Shown in pieces: positions 43,718 through 53,544 of a stretch of DNA of 64,000 nucleotides (within the stretch, counting starts at the first letter, position 1; each line of letters opens with the position of its first letter). Source of the stretch: Microbacterium sp. SLBN-146. GTDB taxonomy: Bacteria > Actinomycetota > Actinomycetes > Actinomycetales > Microbacteriaceae. The notes beneath the pieces are model-generated. The model was given only the letters and a program-made list of their open reading frames with translations. It searched no databases and was not told where the DNA came from. The stretch spans positions 1,860,001-1,924,000 of the forward strand of contig NZ_VFMR01000001.1 of the NCBI RefSeq assembly GCF_006715145.1, given 5' to 3'. The position numbers were made by a program, and so were the translations under genes.

Positions 43718-45076
43718 TCAGCGCCCCGCGACGAGGTCGGCGAGCCGTGCGAACGCGGAGGTGCGGGACCCGCCGCGGGACTCGGCGCGGTCGGCAGCGC
43801 GGTAGGCGCCGTAGATGGCGTTGACGGCGGTGAAGCGGAGCGGTTCGGGCTCCCAGCGCTTCGCGCGGTGTCCGACCCACGGCAGACGTACGAGGTCGGT
43901 GTCGCGCTCGAGGACGAGATCGGCGAGCGTACGACCGGCGAGGTTCGTCGCGGTGACGCCGGTGCCCACGTAGCCGCCGGCCCACCCGATCCCCGTGCGC
44001 CGGTCGAGGCCCACGGTCGCTGCCCAATCCCGGGGCACGCCGAGCACGCCCGCCCACGCGTGGGCGATCGGGACGTCCGCGGCATCCGGGAAGAACTCCC
44101 GCAGCAGCTGCGCCAGTGAGGCGATCGTGCGTTCCTGCGTCGTGCCGTCGGTGTCGACACGCGAGCCGTACCGATACGGCACACCGCGACCGCCGAACGC
44201 GATGCGGTCGTCGGCCGTGCGCTGCGCGTACATGTACACGTGCGCGAAGTCTCCCAGAGTCTCCCGGCCGGTCCACCCGATCGCGTCCCACACGGCGGAT
44301 GGCAGCGGATCGGTGACGATCATCGACGAGTTCATCGGCAGCCACGTGCGGTGTTCGCCCGAGAGGTTCGCCGTGAACCCCTCGGTCGCGCGGAGGACGT
44401 GCGAGGCCCGCACGACGCCGCGGTCCGTGATGGCCCGGCCCGGCTCGATCCGCTCGACGCGCGTCGACTCGTAGATCGCGACGCCCATCCGCTCGACGGT
44501 GGCAGCGAGCCCCGCCGCGAGTTTGGCGGGGTGGACGCGCGCACAGTGCGGATGCCAGATGCCGCCGACCGCGCCGGCGATCCGGATCCGGGATGCCACG
44601 GCTGCGGCATCCAGCACGTCGACATCCGTATGCGGCCAGGACTGCTCCTCGTCCGCTGCGGCGCGCAATCTCGCGAGCTGGGCGGGGCTGCGGGCCACCT
44701 CGAGTTCTCCGCCCTTCACGATGTCCGCGTCGATGCCCTCACGGGTCGTGACGGCGATGACCTCGTCGACGGACTGGTTGAGCGCGGCCTGCTGGCGAGA
44801 GCCGGGTTCGCGTCCGTAGCGAGCCCGGCCGCCGGTCACCGAGTTCGTCAGCCACCCACCGTTGCGGCCCGACGCTCCGAAGCCGGCGAAGCGCTGCTCG
44901 AGCACGGCGATCCGCAGGTCCGGCTGCAGAGTCTTGAGGTAGTAGGCGGTCCAGAGTCCCGTGTAGCCGCCGCCGACGATCGCGACGTCGACATCGATCC
45001 CACCGGGGAGCGGTGCTCTTGACTCCGGGCTCCCGCCGAGCTGCCGCCACCACCACGAGACCTCGCCGTTGTGCAT
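43718..45076 (-). CDS. FAD-dependent amine/amino acid oxidoreductase (DadA/PuuB-like)
   Basis: 452 residues from the ATG at 45076 (GGGAGAGG 7 bases upstream), rather than the ATG at 45097. The DAO-type FAD fold is shown by DVDVAIVGGGYTGLWTAYYL, the flavin-site GASGRNGGWLT and the C-terminal GWAGGYVGTGVTATNLAGRT. Relatives include gamma-glutamylputrescine oxidase and D-amino acid dehydrogenase. Its neighbours (PucR regulator, GABA aminotransferase, amine oxidase, permease, succinate-semialdehyde dehydrogenase) favour an amine-catabolic substrate. It follows the PucR gene on the same strand, 86 bases apart. Confidence 0.88.
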   Translation of the reverse strand: MHNGEVSWWWRQLGGSPESRAPLPGGIDVDVAIVGGGYTGLWTAYYLKTLQPDLRIAVLEQRFAGFGASGRNGGWLTNSVTGGRARYGREPGSRQQAALNQSVDEVIAVTTREGIDADIVKGGELEVARSPAQLARLRAAADEEQSWPHTDVDVLDAAAVASRIRIAGAVGGIWHPHCARVHPAKLAAGLAATVERMGVAIYESTRVERIEPGRAITDRGVVRASHVLRATEGFTANLSGEHRTWLPMNSSMIVTDPLPSAVWDAIGWTGRETLGDFAHVYMYAQRTADDRIAFGGRGVPYRYGSRVDTDGTTQERTIASLAQLLREFFPDAADVPIAHAWAGVLGVPRDWAATVGLDRRTGIGWAGGYVGTGVTATNLAGRTLADLVLERDTDLVRLPWVGHRAKRWEPEPLRFTAVNAIYGAYRAADRAESRGGSRTSAFARLADLVAGR

Positions 45077-45162
45077 GCGCCCATCCTCTCCCGGCATCCC
45101 GATGAGCGGCTCGGCCGATTCGTCGGGAGTCTGCGCGTCGACGGACAGACCCGCCGCCGAGG

Positions 45163-46668
45163 TCAGGCGTCGAGGGCGCGCAGCGCCGCCCAGAGCTCCG
45201 CGCGTGTCGCGAAGGACGACAGATCGCGCCCCAACACGCGCTCGACGACGGCGAGGCGCGTGCGCATCGTGTGGCGATGGACACCGAGCGCCCGCGCCGA
45301 GGCCTCGTGCGAGCAGTCGTTGTCGAGCCAGCCCTTGAGCGTGTCGACGAGCTGCGTTCCCTCGGCCGCATCGTGCGCGATGAGCGGCCCGAGCTCCGCC
45401 CGAGCGAGCGTACGCGCGTCGCCGGACAGCGCCGACAGCACCCCCGATCGCGCGACCGCTGCGAAGTCGGTGACCGCGCTCGTCCCGCGGTCGCGTGCGA
45501 GCCGGGCCTGCTCGACGGCGCCGCGGAACCCGTCGTAGGTCGTCGGCTCCGACACGCCGAGCCGGGTGCCGAACCGGTCTGCGACCTCGTCGATCGCGCG
45601 CCGGTCGCCCGCGGGCGCGACGATCACGAGTCCGTCGTCCGTCCGGCCGAAGAAGAGCGCTCCGCGGCGTTCGTCGGCGCGCAGTTCGAGCAGCTCGGCG
45701 AGTCCGTCACGGCGAGCGGATGCCGCATCCGTCACCGCCACGAGGACCGGCGCAGACGGAAGCGATCCCCAGAGGTCGCGGGCGACCCGCCGCGCGAGTG
45801 CCGGGTCGTCGGTCAGAAGCGACTGCACGAGGCCCGCCCGCAGGGCGTTGCGCGCCTTCGCAAGGCCCTGGTGCTGCTCCAGCGCGAGCCCCGCCATCGC
45901 GATGACGGCGGTCACGACACCTCGACCTTCCTGGTCGAGGTCGCCCGCCGCGATCGCGATGACGCCGCGGAGGTGACCGCCCCGGCCGAGCGTCTGCAGC
46001 GTGAAGGGCAGCGGACCGATCCGCAGTGACGAACCCGCGCGGGCACCGCGCCGCAGCACGCCGTCGACCTCGGCGCGCAGGGCGTCGGCGCTGGACGGAT
46101 GCAACGGGGCGGGGTGCTCGCGCACGAGCTCGCCCGCGGCGTCGAACAGGCCGACCCACGTGTCCAGCTGCCGCGCGAGCTCCGCCACGGTCGCTCCGAG
46201 GCCGTCCGGGCGGAGCGCTGCGAGCGCGATCGCGCGCTGCGCCGCGAGCGCCCAGCTGCGCCGCGCGTACGCCTCGGCGGCGATCGCCTCGGCGTTCGCC
46301 CGGGCGACGGCGATGAACGGCGTCCGGTAGGGCACTTCGAACAGCGGCAGGCCGACGGCGGCGCACGCCGCGGAGAGTTCGGGGGGGATACCGATGCGCA
46401 CGACCTCCGTGCCAAACCCGAGGCCCACGACTCCGCGCGCCGACAGACGCTCGACGTACTCGACGTATCCGGTCGCGTCGGGGAACTGTGTTCCTGTCGT
46501 GAGGAGCACGAGCCCTTCGGAGAGGAACGGCGTCGGGTCGGCGAGATCGCTCGAGTGGACCCACCGGATGGGGGCGTCCAATCCCTGCGGTTCCCCTTCG
46601 AGCCGGAGGTGGAGGTCGCGTCGCGCGAGGAGGGCGCGCAGCGTGGGCGTCTCGACACCGGCATCCAT
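45163..46668 (-). CDS. PucR-family transcriptional regulator
   Basis: 501 residues from the ATG at 46668 with AGGAG 7 bases upstream; the open frame extends far upstream by chance. The N-terminal PucR domain (WVHSSDLADPTPFLSEGLVL) is followed by a GGDEF-like/CdaR middle region and a C-terminal helix-turn-helix (WLDNDCSHEASARALGVHRH, TMRTRLAVVERVLGRDL). PucR regulators respond to purine, amino acid or amine degradation intermediates. It is divergent from gabT across a 93-base gap and probably controls both sides of the amine cluster. Confidence 0.9.
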   Translation of the reverse strand: MDAGVETPTLRALLARRDLHLRLEGEPQGLDAPIRWVHSSDLADPTPFLSEGLVLLTTGTQFPDATGYVEYVERLSARGVVGLGFGTEVVRIGIPPELSAACAAVGLPLFEVPYRTPFIAVARANAEAIAAEAYARRSWALAAQRAIALAALRPDGLGATVAELARQLDTWVGLFDAAGELVREHPAPLHPSSADALRAEVDGVLRRGARAGSSLRIGPLPFTLQTLGRGGHLRGVIAIAAGDLDQEGRGVVTAVIAMAGLALEQHQGLAKARNALRAGLVQSLLTDDPALARRVARDLWGSLPSAPVLVAVTDAASARRDGLAELLELRADERRGALFFGRTDDGLVIVAPAGDRRAIDEVADRFGTRLGVSEPTTYDGFRGAVEQARLARDRGTSAVTDFAAVARSGVLSALSGDARTLARAELGPLIAHDAAEGTQLVDTLKGWLDNDCSHEASARALGVHRHTMRTRLAVVERVLGRDLSSFATRAELWAALRALDA

Positions 46669-46748
46669 GACATCACTCCTGTACGACTGGTATAGGCTCC
46701 ATCGCAGAATGTACACGCCGGCAGGTGTGCGGGTGTTCGCGGTCGCCC

Positions 46749-46754
46749 TACGCT
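46749..46754 (+). promoter_or_regulatory. -10 box for leaderless gabT transcript
   Basis: TACGCT is followed after 7 bases by the ATG at 46762. No ribosome site is present. Confidence 0.5.
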
Positions 46755-46761
46755 CCCGATC

Positions 46762-48117
46762 ATGACTGCGATCGACACCGTCACGACACCCCTGGGCGGA
46801 CCCTCCCTCCCACAAGAGCGACGACTGGTCACGAGCATTCCCGGCCCGCGCTCCCGCCAGCTGCTGGAGCGCAAGGCGGCAGCCGTCGCGGCGGGTGTCG
46901 GGCACACCGCACCGATCGAGGCCGTCGCCGCCGGCGGGGGCGTCATCGTCGACGCCGACGGGAACTCGCTCATCGACCTCGGCTCCGGGATCGCCGTCAC
47001 GACGGTCGGCAACGCCCACCCCAAGATCGTCGAGGCCGTGCAGGCGCAGGTCGCGCAGTTCACGCACACGTGCTTCATGGTCTCGCCGTACGAGTCGTAC
47101 GTCGCGGTGGCCGAAGCGCTCAACAGGGTCACTCCGGGCGACCACGTCAAGAAGAGCGCGCTGTTCAACTCCGGCGCCGAGGCGGTCGAGAATGCCGTCA
47201 AGATCGCCCGTTCGTTCACCAAGAAGCAGGCGGTCGTCGCGTTCGATCACGGATACCACGGCCGCACCAACCTGACGATGGCGCTGACGGCGAAGTCGAT
47301 GCCGTACAAGAGCGGCTTCGGTCCGTTCGCGAGTGAGATCTACCGTGCGCCGATGTCGTACCCGTTCCGCGACGGACTCTCCGGAGCGGATGCCGCGAAG
47401 GCGGCGATCTCGATCATCGAGAAGCAGGTGGGGGCGAGTAACCTCGCTGCCGTCATCATCGAGCCGATCCAGGGTGAGGGCGGCTTCATCGTGCCGGCGG
47501 AGGGGTTCCTTCCCGCGATCGTCGACTGGTGCCGGGCGAACGGCGTCGTGTTCATCGCGGACGAGATCCAGAGCGGCTTCGCTCGCACGGGCGAGATGTT
47601 CGCGAGCGACCTGTTCGGCATCGTTCCCGACCTGATCACGACGGCGAAGGGGATCGCTGGGGGGCTCCCCCTCGCCGCCGTGACCGGGAGGGCCGAGATC
47701 ATGGATGCCGCGCACACGGGCGGCCTCGGCGGGACGTACGGCGGCAACCCCGTCGCGTGCGCTGCCGCGCTCGCGGCGATCGAGGCCTTCGAGACCGAGG
47801 GGCTCATCGAGCGGGCGCGCGAGATCGGTGCAATCCTCACCGATCGGCTCACGGGCCTCCAGGCATCCGATCCGCGCGTCGGCGACGTCCGCGGGCACGG
47901 CGCCATGGTCGCGGCGGAGTTCGTCGACCCCGAGACGGGAGAGCCGGATGCCGCGCTCACGGCCTCCGTCGCCAAGGCGTGCATCGCCGAGGGTGTCATC
48001 GTCCTGACATGCGGAACCTTCGGGAACGTCATCCGGTTCCTCCCGCCGCTGTCGATCCCCGACGCACTGCTCCACGAGGGCCTGGACGTCGTCGCGGCAG
48101 CGCTCGCCGCCGCTTGA
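46762..48117 (+). CDS. gabT: 4-aminobutyrate aminotransferase
   Basis: 451 residues. A class III PLP aminotransferase that converts GABA and 2-oxoglutarate to succinate semialdehyde and glutamate. Motifs: DLGSGIAVTTVGNAHPKIV, NSGAEAVENAVKIAR, IIEPIQGEGGFIVP, FIADEIQSGFARTG, and the PLP-lysine region LITTAKGIAGGLPLAAV. The length is normal for GabT. It is first in a plus-strand operon with amine oxidase, stress protein, permease and dehydrogenase genes, together able to turn putrescine into succinate. Confidence 0.93.
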   Translation: MTAIDTVTTPLGGPSLPQERRLVTSIPGPRSRQLLERKAAAVAAGVGHTAPIEAVAAGGGVIVDADGNSLIDLGSGIAVTTVGNAHPKIVEAVQAQVAQFTHTCFMVSPYESYVAVAEALNRVTPGDHVKKSALFNSGAEAVENAVKIARSFTKKQAVVAFDHGYHGRTNLTMALTAKSMPYKSGFGPFASEIYRAPMSYPFRDGLSGADAAKAAISIIEKQVGASNLAAVIIEPIQGEGGFIVPAEGFLPAIVDWCRANGVVFIADEIQSGFARTGEMFASDLFGIVPDLITTAKGIAGGLPLAAVTGRAEIMDAAHTGGLGGTYGGNPVACAAALAAIEAFETEGLIERAREIGAILTDRLTGLQASDPRVGDVRGHGAMVAAEFVDPETGEPDAALTASVAKACIAEGVIVLTCGTFGNVIRFLPPLSIPDALLHEGLDVVAAALAAA

Positions 48118-48167
48118 CCCCAGACGCTCGCCGAACGAGCCGCTGGCCACGAGACAAAGGAGTTGAA

Positions 48168-49529
48168 GTGACCGAGATCACTCGGGATGTCATCGTCATC
48201 GGTGCGGGGGCCGCGGGCCTCACCGCCGCCAACGAATTGAAGAAGGCGGGCCTGTCGGTCGTCGTGCTCGAAGCACGCGACCGTGTCGGAGGGCGCCTCT
48301 GGACGGACGTCGTCGACGGCGCGATGCTCGAGATCGGCGGACAGTGGGTCTCGCCCGATCAGGAGGCGCTCAAGGAGACGATCGCGGAGCTCGGCCTGGA
48401 GACCTACCAGCGCTATCGCGAGGGCGACTCCGTCTACATCGACCGTCACGGATCGTTGACCCGCTTCACGGGAGAGATCTTCCCCGTGCCGCCCGAGACC
48501 GAGAAGGAGATGGTGCGCCTCATCGAGAAGCTCGACGCGCTCGTCGCCGAGATCGATCCGGACGCGCCGTGGGAGCACCCCGACGCCGAAGCGCTCGACC
48601 GCGTCTCGTTCGAAGCCTGGCTCGCCGCCGAGACCGAGGATCAGGAGGTGCGCGACAACATCGCGCTCTTCATCGCCGGCGCGATGCTCACGAAGCCCGC
48701 CTACGCCTTCTCGGCGCTCCAGGCGCTTCTCATGGCCGCGAGTGCGGGGAGTTTCACGCATCTCGTCGATGCGGACTACATCCTCGACGAGCGGGTCGTC
48801 GGAGGACTCCAGCAGGTGCCCCTCCTCCTCGCGGAGCGGCTCGGCGACGACGTCGTGCTGGACCAGCCGGTCAACGAGGTGCGCACGACCGAAGACGGCG
48901 TCACGGTCGTCACCGACAAGGGCCTCACGGTGCGCGGCCGGTACGTCATCCTGGCGCACGCCCCGATCCTCTACCCGTGGATCGAGTTCGATCCGCCTCT
49001 CCCGCGGCTCAAGCAGCAGCTGCACCAGCACTTGTCGATGGGCTTCGTCATCAAGGTCCACGCCGTCTACGACCGACCGTTCTGGCGCGAGAAGGGCTTG
49101 TCGGGTACGGCGTTCAGCCCCTACGAACTGTCGCACGAGGCGTACGACAACACCAACCACGGCGATGAGCGAGGAACCCTCGTGGGCTTCGTTTCGGACC
49201 GCAACGCCGACGACCTGTTCCGCGTCTCGGCCGAGGAGCGCAAGGCGCGGATCCTCGAGTCGCTGTCGCACTACTACGGCGACGAGGCGAAGAACCCCGT
49301 CGTGTACTTCGAGAGCGACTGGGGCGCCGAAGAGTGGACCCGCGGAGCGTATGCCGCGAGCTTCGACCTCGGCGGGCTCTACCGCTACGGCGCCGACCTC
49401 CGCACGCCCGTCGGCCGCATCCACTTCGCGTGCTCCGACATGGCAGGAGCCGGCTATCAGCACGTCGACGGGGCGATCCGCATGGGTCGCCTGGTGGCAT
49501 CCCAGATCGTGGAAGAGGCACGCGCATGA
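48168..49529 (+). CDS. Flavin monoamine oxidase (putrescine oxidase-like)
   Basis: 453 residues from a GTG at 48168 with AAAGGAG 5 bases upstream. The FAD-binding fold is shown by IGAGAAGLTAANELKKAG, the second motif ARDRVGGRLWTD and MLEIGGQWV, and the C-terminal flavin motif MAGAGYQHVDGAIRMG. Actinobacterial relatives such as Rhodococcus and Kocuria/Micrococcus putrescine oxidases deaminate putrescine to 4-aminobutanal with H2O2. Placement next to gabT and a GABA/semialdehyde dehydrogenase agrees with that substrate, although other primary amines are possible. Confidence 0.9.
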   Translation: MTEITRDVIVIGAGAAGLTAANELKKAGLSVVVLEARDRVGGRLWTDVVDGAMLEIGGQWVSPDQEALKETIAELGLETYQRYREGDSVYIDRHGSLTRFTGEIFPVPPETEKEMVRLIEKLDALVAEIDPDAPWEHPDAEALDRVSFEAWLAAETEDQEVRDNIALFIAGAMLTKPAYAFSALQALLMAASAGSFTHLVDADYILDERVVGGLQQVPLLLAERLGDDVVLDQPVNEVRTTEDGVTVVTDKGLTVRGRYVILAHAPILYPWIEFDPPLPRLKQQLHQHLSMGFVIKVHAVYDRPFWREKGLSGTAFSPYELSHEAYDNTNHGDERGTLVGFVSDRNADDLFRVSAEERKARILESLSHYYGDEAKNPVVYFESDWGAEEWTRGAYAASFDLGGLYRYGADLRTPVGRIHFACSDMAGAGYQHVDGAIRMGRLVASQIVEEARA

Positions 49530-50413
49530 CCCGACACATCGTCGTCGGCTATACGGCGACTCCGAATGGGAAGGATGCCGTCGCGGTCGGCGCGCGACTG
49601 GCGGTGGCATCCGGGGCGACCCTCCACCTCGTCGTGATCCTGCCGTCGGAGGAGCGGAGTGTCATCACGCCGCCCGACGCGGGCTACGACCGTTATCTGC
49701 GTGGGCAGGCCGCCGAGTGGCTGGGGGACGCTGCAGACGGCCTGCCCGCCGGTATCCCGCACGAGACGCATGTCCGATACGGCGAGTCGTTCGCCGAGGG
49801 GCTGCAGGCGACGGCGACCGAACTCGGCGCCGGCTTCATCGTCGTCGGTGCCGCCAACGGCGGCCTCCGCGGGCGTCACCGGCTGGGCACCGTCGCGACG
49901 GAGCTGCTGCACTCCTCGGAAGTGCCCGTCGTCCTCGCACCGGAGGGTACGCGCGACGTCGATCCGAGCGCGGGCGTGACGCGTGTCACCGCCGCGATCG
50001 GAACGCGCCCGGGCGCCGATGTCCTCCTCGATGAGGCGATCGCCCTTGCGACGGCGACGGGAGCGGGTCTACGGCTCCTGTCGCTCGTGACCGTCGATCT
50101 GCCGTCGAGCGTCGACACCGGCGTCATCCGCATCGTCGGCGAGAGCCACGCGGAGCAGGTGCTCGCGCAGACGAAGGACCGTCTCCCCGCGAGCATCGAC
50201 GCCGAGGTCGTGACCGCCCAGGGCGAGAGCATCGAGGATGCCGTCTCCCACCTCAGCTGGCTCCCCGGCGAGGTCGCCCTCGTCGGCTCCAGCAGGCTCG
50301 CCCAGCCGCGGCGCCTGTTCCTCGGCTCGACGGCGGCGAAGATGCTGCACGAGCTTCCCGTACCGATGATCGTGGTGCCCCGCACCCGCGCCCTGGAAGG
50401 AGCCGTGCGATGA
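49526..50413 (+). CDS. Tandem universal stress protein (UspA-type)
   Basis: 295 residues, two Usp domains (VVGYTATPNGKDAVAVGARL; VTAAIGTRPGADVLLDEAI). The first ends in the nucleotide-site-like GLRGRHRLGTVATELL, the second in VGSSRLAQPRRLFLGSTAA. Start and stop overlap the neighbouring genes by 4 bases each, so it is translationally linked to the amine oxidase and the permease. Usp proteins inside transporter operons can modulate the transporter; here this is inference from position. Confidence 0.88.
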   Translation: MTRHIVVGYTATPNGKDAVAVGARLAVASGATLHLVVILPSEERSVITPPDAGYDRYLRGQAAEWLGDAADGLPAGIPHETHVRYGESFAEGLQATATELGAGFIVVGAANGGLRGRHRLGTVATELLHSSEVPVVLAPEGTRDVDPSAGVTRVTAAIGTRPGADVLLDEAIALATATGAGLRLLSLVTVDLPSSVDTGVIRIVGESHAEQVLAQTKDRLPASIDAEVVTAQGESIEDAVSHLSWLPGEVALVGSSRLAQPRRLFLGSTAAKMLHELPVPMIVVPRTRALEGAVR

Positions 50414-51966
50414 CGACAGATGGACGCGGCGCGCCGCCCGCCCCCGCCGCCCTCGACGGAGGCATCTCGAAGAAGGGCCTGAGTGCGGGGACGGTGGGCC
50501 TCATCGGCGCCGTCGTCATCGGCATCTCGTGCATCGCGCCCGCCTACACGCTCACGGCCGCCCTCGGCCCGACCGTCTCGGAGGTCGGCTTCCAGGTCCC
50601 GGGAATCATCCTCCTCGGCTTCATCCCGATGCTGCTCGTGGCGTTCGGGTACCGCGAACTCAATCGCCTCATGCCCGACTCCGGCACCTCCTTCACCTGG
50701 GCCGCGCGCGCGTTCGGACCCTACGTCGGCTGGATGGCGGGCTGGGGCCTCGTCGCGGCGACGATCCTCGTGCTGTCGAACCTCGCCGGCATCGCCGTGG
50801 AGTTCCTGTTCCTCCTGATCGATCAGATCGCCGGCAGCCCCGGCACGATCGCCGAACTCGCCTTCAATCCCTTCATCAACGTCGCGGTGTGTCTGCTGTT
50901 CATGCTCGGCGCGACCTTGATCTCGTATCGCGACATGCAGACGACGCAGAAGCTCCAGTACTTCCTGGTGACGTTCCAGGTGCTCGTGCTGCTGGTCTTC
51001 TCGATCACGGCCTTCGTCCACGTCGCCAACGGCTCGGCCTTCGATGCGAGCGCCATCGACCTTTCGTGGTTCAACCCCTTCGTCGTGACGCCGGCCGTCG
51101 CGATCGTCGCGGGCCTGTCGCTGTCGATCTTCATCTTCTGGGGGTGGGATGTCACGCTCACGATGAACGAGGAGACGAAGGACCCCGAGAAGACGCCCGG
51201 TCGGGCGGCCACCGTGACGGTTGTCACGATCGTGACGCTCTATCTCCTGATCTCCGTCGCGCTCCTCGCGTTCGCGGGCACGGGGGATGAGGGGCTCGGA
51301 CTCGGAAACCCCGACATCCAGGCCAACGTCTTCTTCTACCTGTCCGGCCCGATCCTCGGACCCCTCGCGTTCCTCGTGTCGCTCGCGGTCCTCACGAGCT
51401 CGGCCAGTTCCCTGCAGTCGACGTTCGTCGGCCCCGCACGCACGCTTCTCGCGATGGGGCACTACGGAGCCCTGCCACCCGCCTTCGCGAAGGTCTCGCC
51501 GCGGTTCTTCACGCCGGGGTACGCGACGATCGTGTCGGCCGTCGTGGCATCCGTCTTCTACACCGTCATGCGGTTCGTCAACGAGAACGTCCTGTGGGAC
51601 ACCATCACGACGCTCGGCATGATGATCTGCTTCTACTACGGCATCACGGCGTTCGCGTGCGTCTGGTACTTCCGCAAGCAGTGGTTCGACTCGGTGCGGA
51701 GCGCCGTCTTCACGCTGTTCTTCCCGCTCATCGGCGGCATCATCCTCGTGACGCTGTTCGTGATCACGCTCGTGGAGAGCCTCGACCCGGACTACGGCAG
51801 CGGAACCGAGTGGTTCGGCGTCGGCAGCGTGTTCGTGCTGGGGGTCGTGATCATCGGGCTGGGCCTCGTCATCATGATCTGGCAGCGCATCACGCGCCCC
51901 GCCTTCTTCCGCGGCGAGACGCTGTCCCTCGACGCGCCGGAGAGCCTGCGCCGCACCCGCCGGTGA
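50410..51966 (+). CDS. APC-family amino acid/amine permease
   Basis: 518 residues with about twelve to fourteen membrane helices. Features of the APC superfamily: IGAVVIGISCIAPAYTLTAALG, FGYRELNRLMPDSGTSFTWA, FGPYVGWMAGWGL, FIFWGWDVTLTMNEETKDPE, PSASSLQST-like SSASSLQSTFVGPARTLLAM. It likely imports putrescine, GABA or a related substrate across the cytoplasmic membrane for the surrounding enzymes. Confidence 0.92.
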   Translation: MTTDGRGAPPAPAALDGGISKKGLSAGTVGLIGAVVIGISCIAPAYTLTAALGPTVSEVGFQVPGIILLGFIPMLLVAFGYRELNRLMPDSGTSFTWAARAFGPYVGWMAGWGLVAATILVLSNLAGIAVEFLFLLIDQIAGSPGTIAELAFNPFINVAVCLLFMLGATLISYRDMQTTQKLQYFLVTFQVLVLLVFSITAFVHVANGSAFDASAIDLSWFNPFVVTPAVAIVAGLSLSIFIFWGWDVTLTMNEETKDPEKTPGRAATVTVVTIVTLYLLISVALLAFAGTGDEGLGLGNPDIQANVFFYLSGPILGPLAFLVSLAVLTSSASSLQSTFVGPARTLLAMGHYGALPPAFAKVSPRFFTPGYATIVSAVVASVFYTVMRFVNENVLWDTITTLGMMICFYYGITAFACVWYFRKQWFDSVRSAVFTLFFPLIGGIILVTLFVITLVESLDPDYGSGTEWFGVGSVFVLGVVIIGLGLVIMIWQRITRPAFFRGETLSLDAPESLRRTRR

Positions 51967-52005
51967 CGGCAGACTTGACCCACGAATCCGATCGGAGAGC
52001 ACAAC

Positions 52006-53367
52006 ATGAGTGACTACGCCGTCGTCAATCCCGCAACGGGCGAGACCCTGGCCACCTACCCGACGATCAGCGACGATGCCCTCGAGACGGTCGTCGCACA
52101 GGCGGATGCCGCGTACCGCACGTGGCGCGACGTCCCCGTCGCCGAACGGGCGGCGAAGATCCGGCGGGTCGCCGAGCTCCACAGGGAGCGTCGCGACGAG
52201 CTGGCGGCGATCATCGTGCGCGAGATGGGCAAGCCTCTCGCCGCCGCGGAAGGCGAGGTCGACTTCGCCGCCGACATCACGGAGTACTACGCCGATCACG
52301 CCGAGAAGATCACGGGCGACACCCCCATCGACATCGACGGCGACGGGACGGCCGTCATCCGCCGTACGCCGCTCGGTGTGCTGCTGGGCATCATGCCGTG
52401 GAACTTCCCGTACTACCAGGTCGCCCGATTCGCCGCTCCCAACATCGTCATCGGCAACACGATCCTCCTCAAGCACGCACCCCAGTGCCCCGAGTCGTCA
52501 GCGGCGATCGCGCAGATGTACGCGGATGCCGGGCTCGAGGGCGTCTACGCGAACATCTACGCGACGAACGATCAGGCCGCGCGGATCATCGAGGACAAGC
52601 GGATCCAGGGCGTATCGGTGACGGGCTCGGAGCGCGCGGGATCCGCCGTCGCCGAGATCGCGGGACGCAACCTCAAGAAGGTCGCCCTCGAACTGGGCGG
52701 GTCGGATCCCTTCATCCTGCTGTCCACCGACGACCTCGACGGAGCCGTCTCGGCAGCCGTCGAGGCGCGGCTCGACAACACGGGCCAGTCCTGCAACGCC
52801 GCCAAGCGGTTCATCGTCGCGGAAGGGCTCTACGACGCATTCCTCGAGAAGTTCGTCGCGGCGATGGCGGGCGCGAAGGTCGGCGACCCGTTCGCCGACG
52901 ACACGGTCCTCGGGCCCCTGTCGTCGCTGACGGCCGCCGAGCGGCTGCAGGAGCAGGTCGACCGCGCCGTCGCGCAGGGGGCGACCCTCGCGGCCGGCGG
53001 CACGCGCGATGGGGCGTACTTCCCCGGGACGGTGCTGACCGACGTGACGAGCGAGATGGACGCGTACCGCGAGGAGTTCTTCGGGCCCGTCGGCGTCGTC
53101 TACAAGGTCGCGGGCGAGGACGAAGCCGTCGCCGTCGCGAACGACACCCCGTTCGGTCTCGGTTCCTACATCTTCACGACGGATGAGGAGCAGGCCGCGC
53201 GTATCGCGGACAAGATCGACGCCGGCATGGTGTACGTCAACCTCGTCCTCGCCGACGAGCCGGGCCTGCCGTTCGGCGGCGTCAAACGCTCAGGCACGTC
53301 GCGCGAGATGGGGCTCCTCGCCGCCGACGAGTTCGTCAACAAGAAGCTCATCCGCATCGGCGCCTGA
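52006..53367 (+). CDS. gabD: NAD(P)-dependent succinate-semialdehyde/aminoaldehyde dehydrogenase
   Basis: 453 residues. Aldehyde dehydrogenase motifs: LGIMPWNFPYYQVARFAAPN, the catalytic Glu in VALELGGSDPFI, the catalytic Cys in GQSCNAAKRF, and EEFFGPVGVVYKV. The length and sequence type match the shorter SSADH class (GabD2/YneI-like). As the only aldehyde dehydrogenase in the cluster it could oxidise succinate semialdehyde, and possibly also 4-aminobutanal from the amine oxidase. ATG at 52006, 39 bases after the permease stop. Confidence 0.9.
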   Translation: MSDYAVVNPATGETLATYPTISDDALETVVAQADAAYRTWRDVPVAERAAKIRRVAELHRERRDELAAIIVREMGKPLAAAEGEVDFAADITEYYADHAEKITGDTPIDIDGDGTAVIRRTPLGVLLGIMPWNFPYYQVARFAAPNIVIGNTILLKHAPQCPESSAAIAQMYADAGLEGVYANIYATNDQAARIIEDKRIQGVSVTGSERAGSAVAEIAGRNLKKVALELGGSDPFILLSTDDLDGAVSAAVEARLDNTGQSCNAAKRFIVAEGLYDAFLEKFVAAMAGAKVGDPFADDTVLGPLSSLTAAERLQEQVDRAVAQGATLAAGGTRDGAYFPGTVLTDVTSEMDAYREEFFGPVGVVYKVAGEDEAVAVANDTPFGLGSYIFTTDEEQAARIADKIDAGMVYVNLVLADEPGLPFGGVKRSGTSREMGLLAADEFVNKKLIRIGA

Positions 53368-53434
53368 CGACGGCGGCGCCGGGCGTCTCCGGCATCCGCG
53401 CTTCCGGCATCCGCTTCGCCGAGACAGGGGACGT

Positions 53435-53470
53435 CGCCGAGACCGAGTGGGATGCCGCTCGGTCTCGGCG
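53435..53470. terminator. Hairpin after the dehydrogenase gene
   Basis: CGCCGAGACCGAG and CTCGGTCTCGGCG are perfect 13-base arms around TGGGATGCCG, 68 bases after the stop codon. The CCGAGAC core recalls the palindromes at 4550 and 6246. No T run. Confidence 0.55.
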
Positions 53471-53544
53471 CGATGCCCGGTCTCGACGTGCTGTGCACGG
53501 CCGGGGAGCTACCGCGGGAGGCCCTTCAGCGAGAGGATGGAGGC

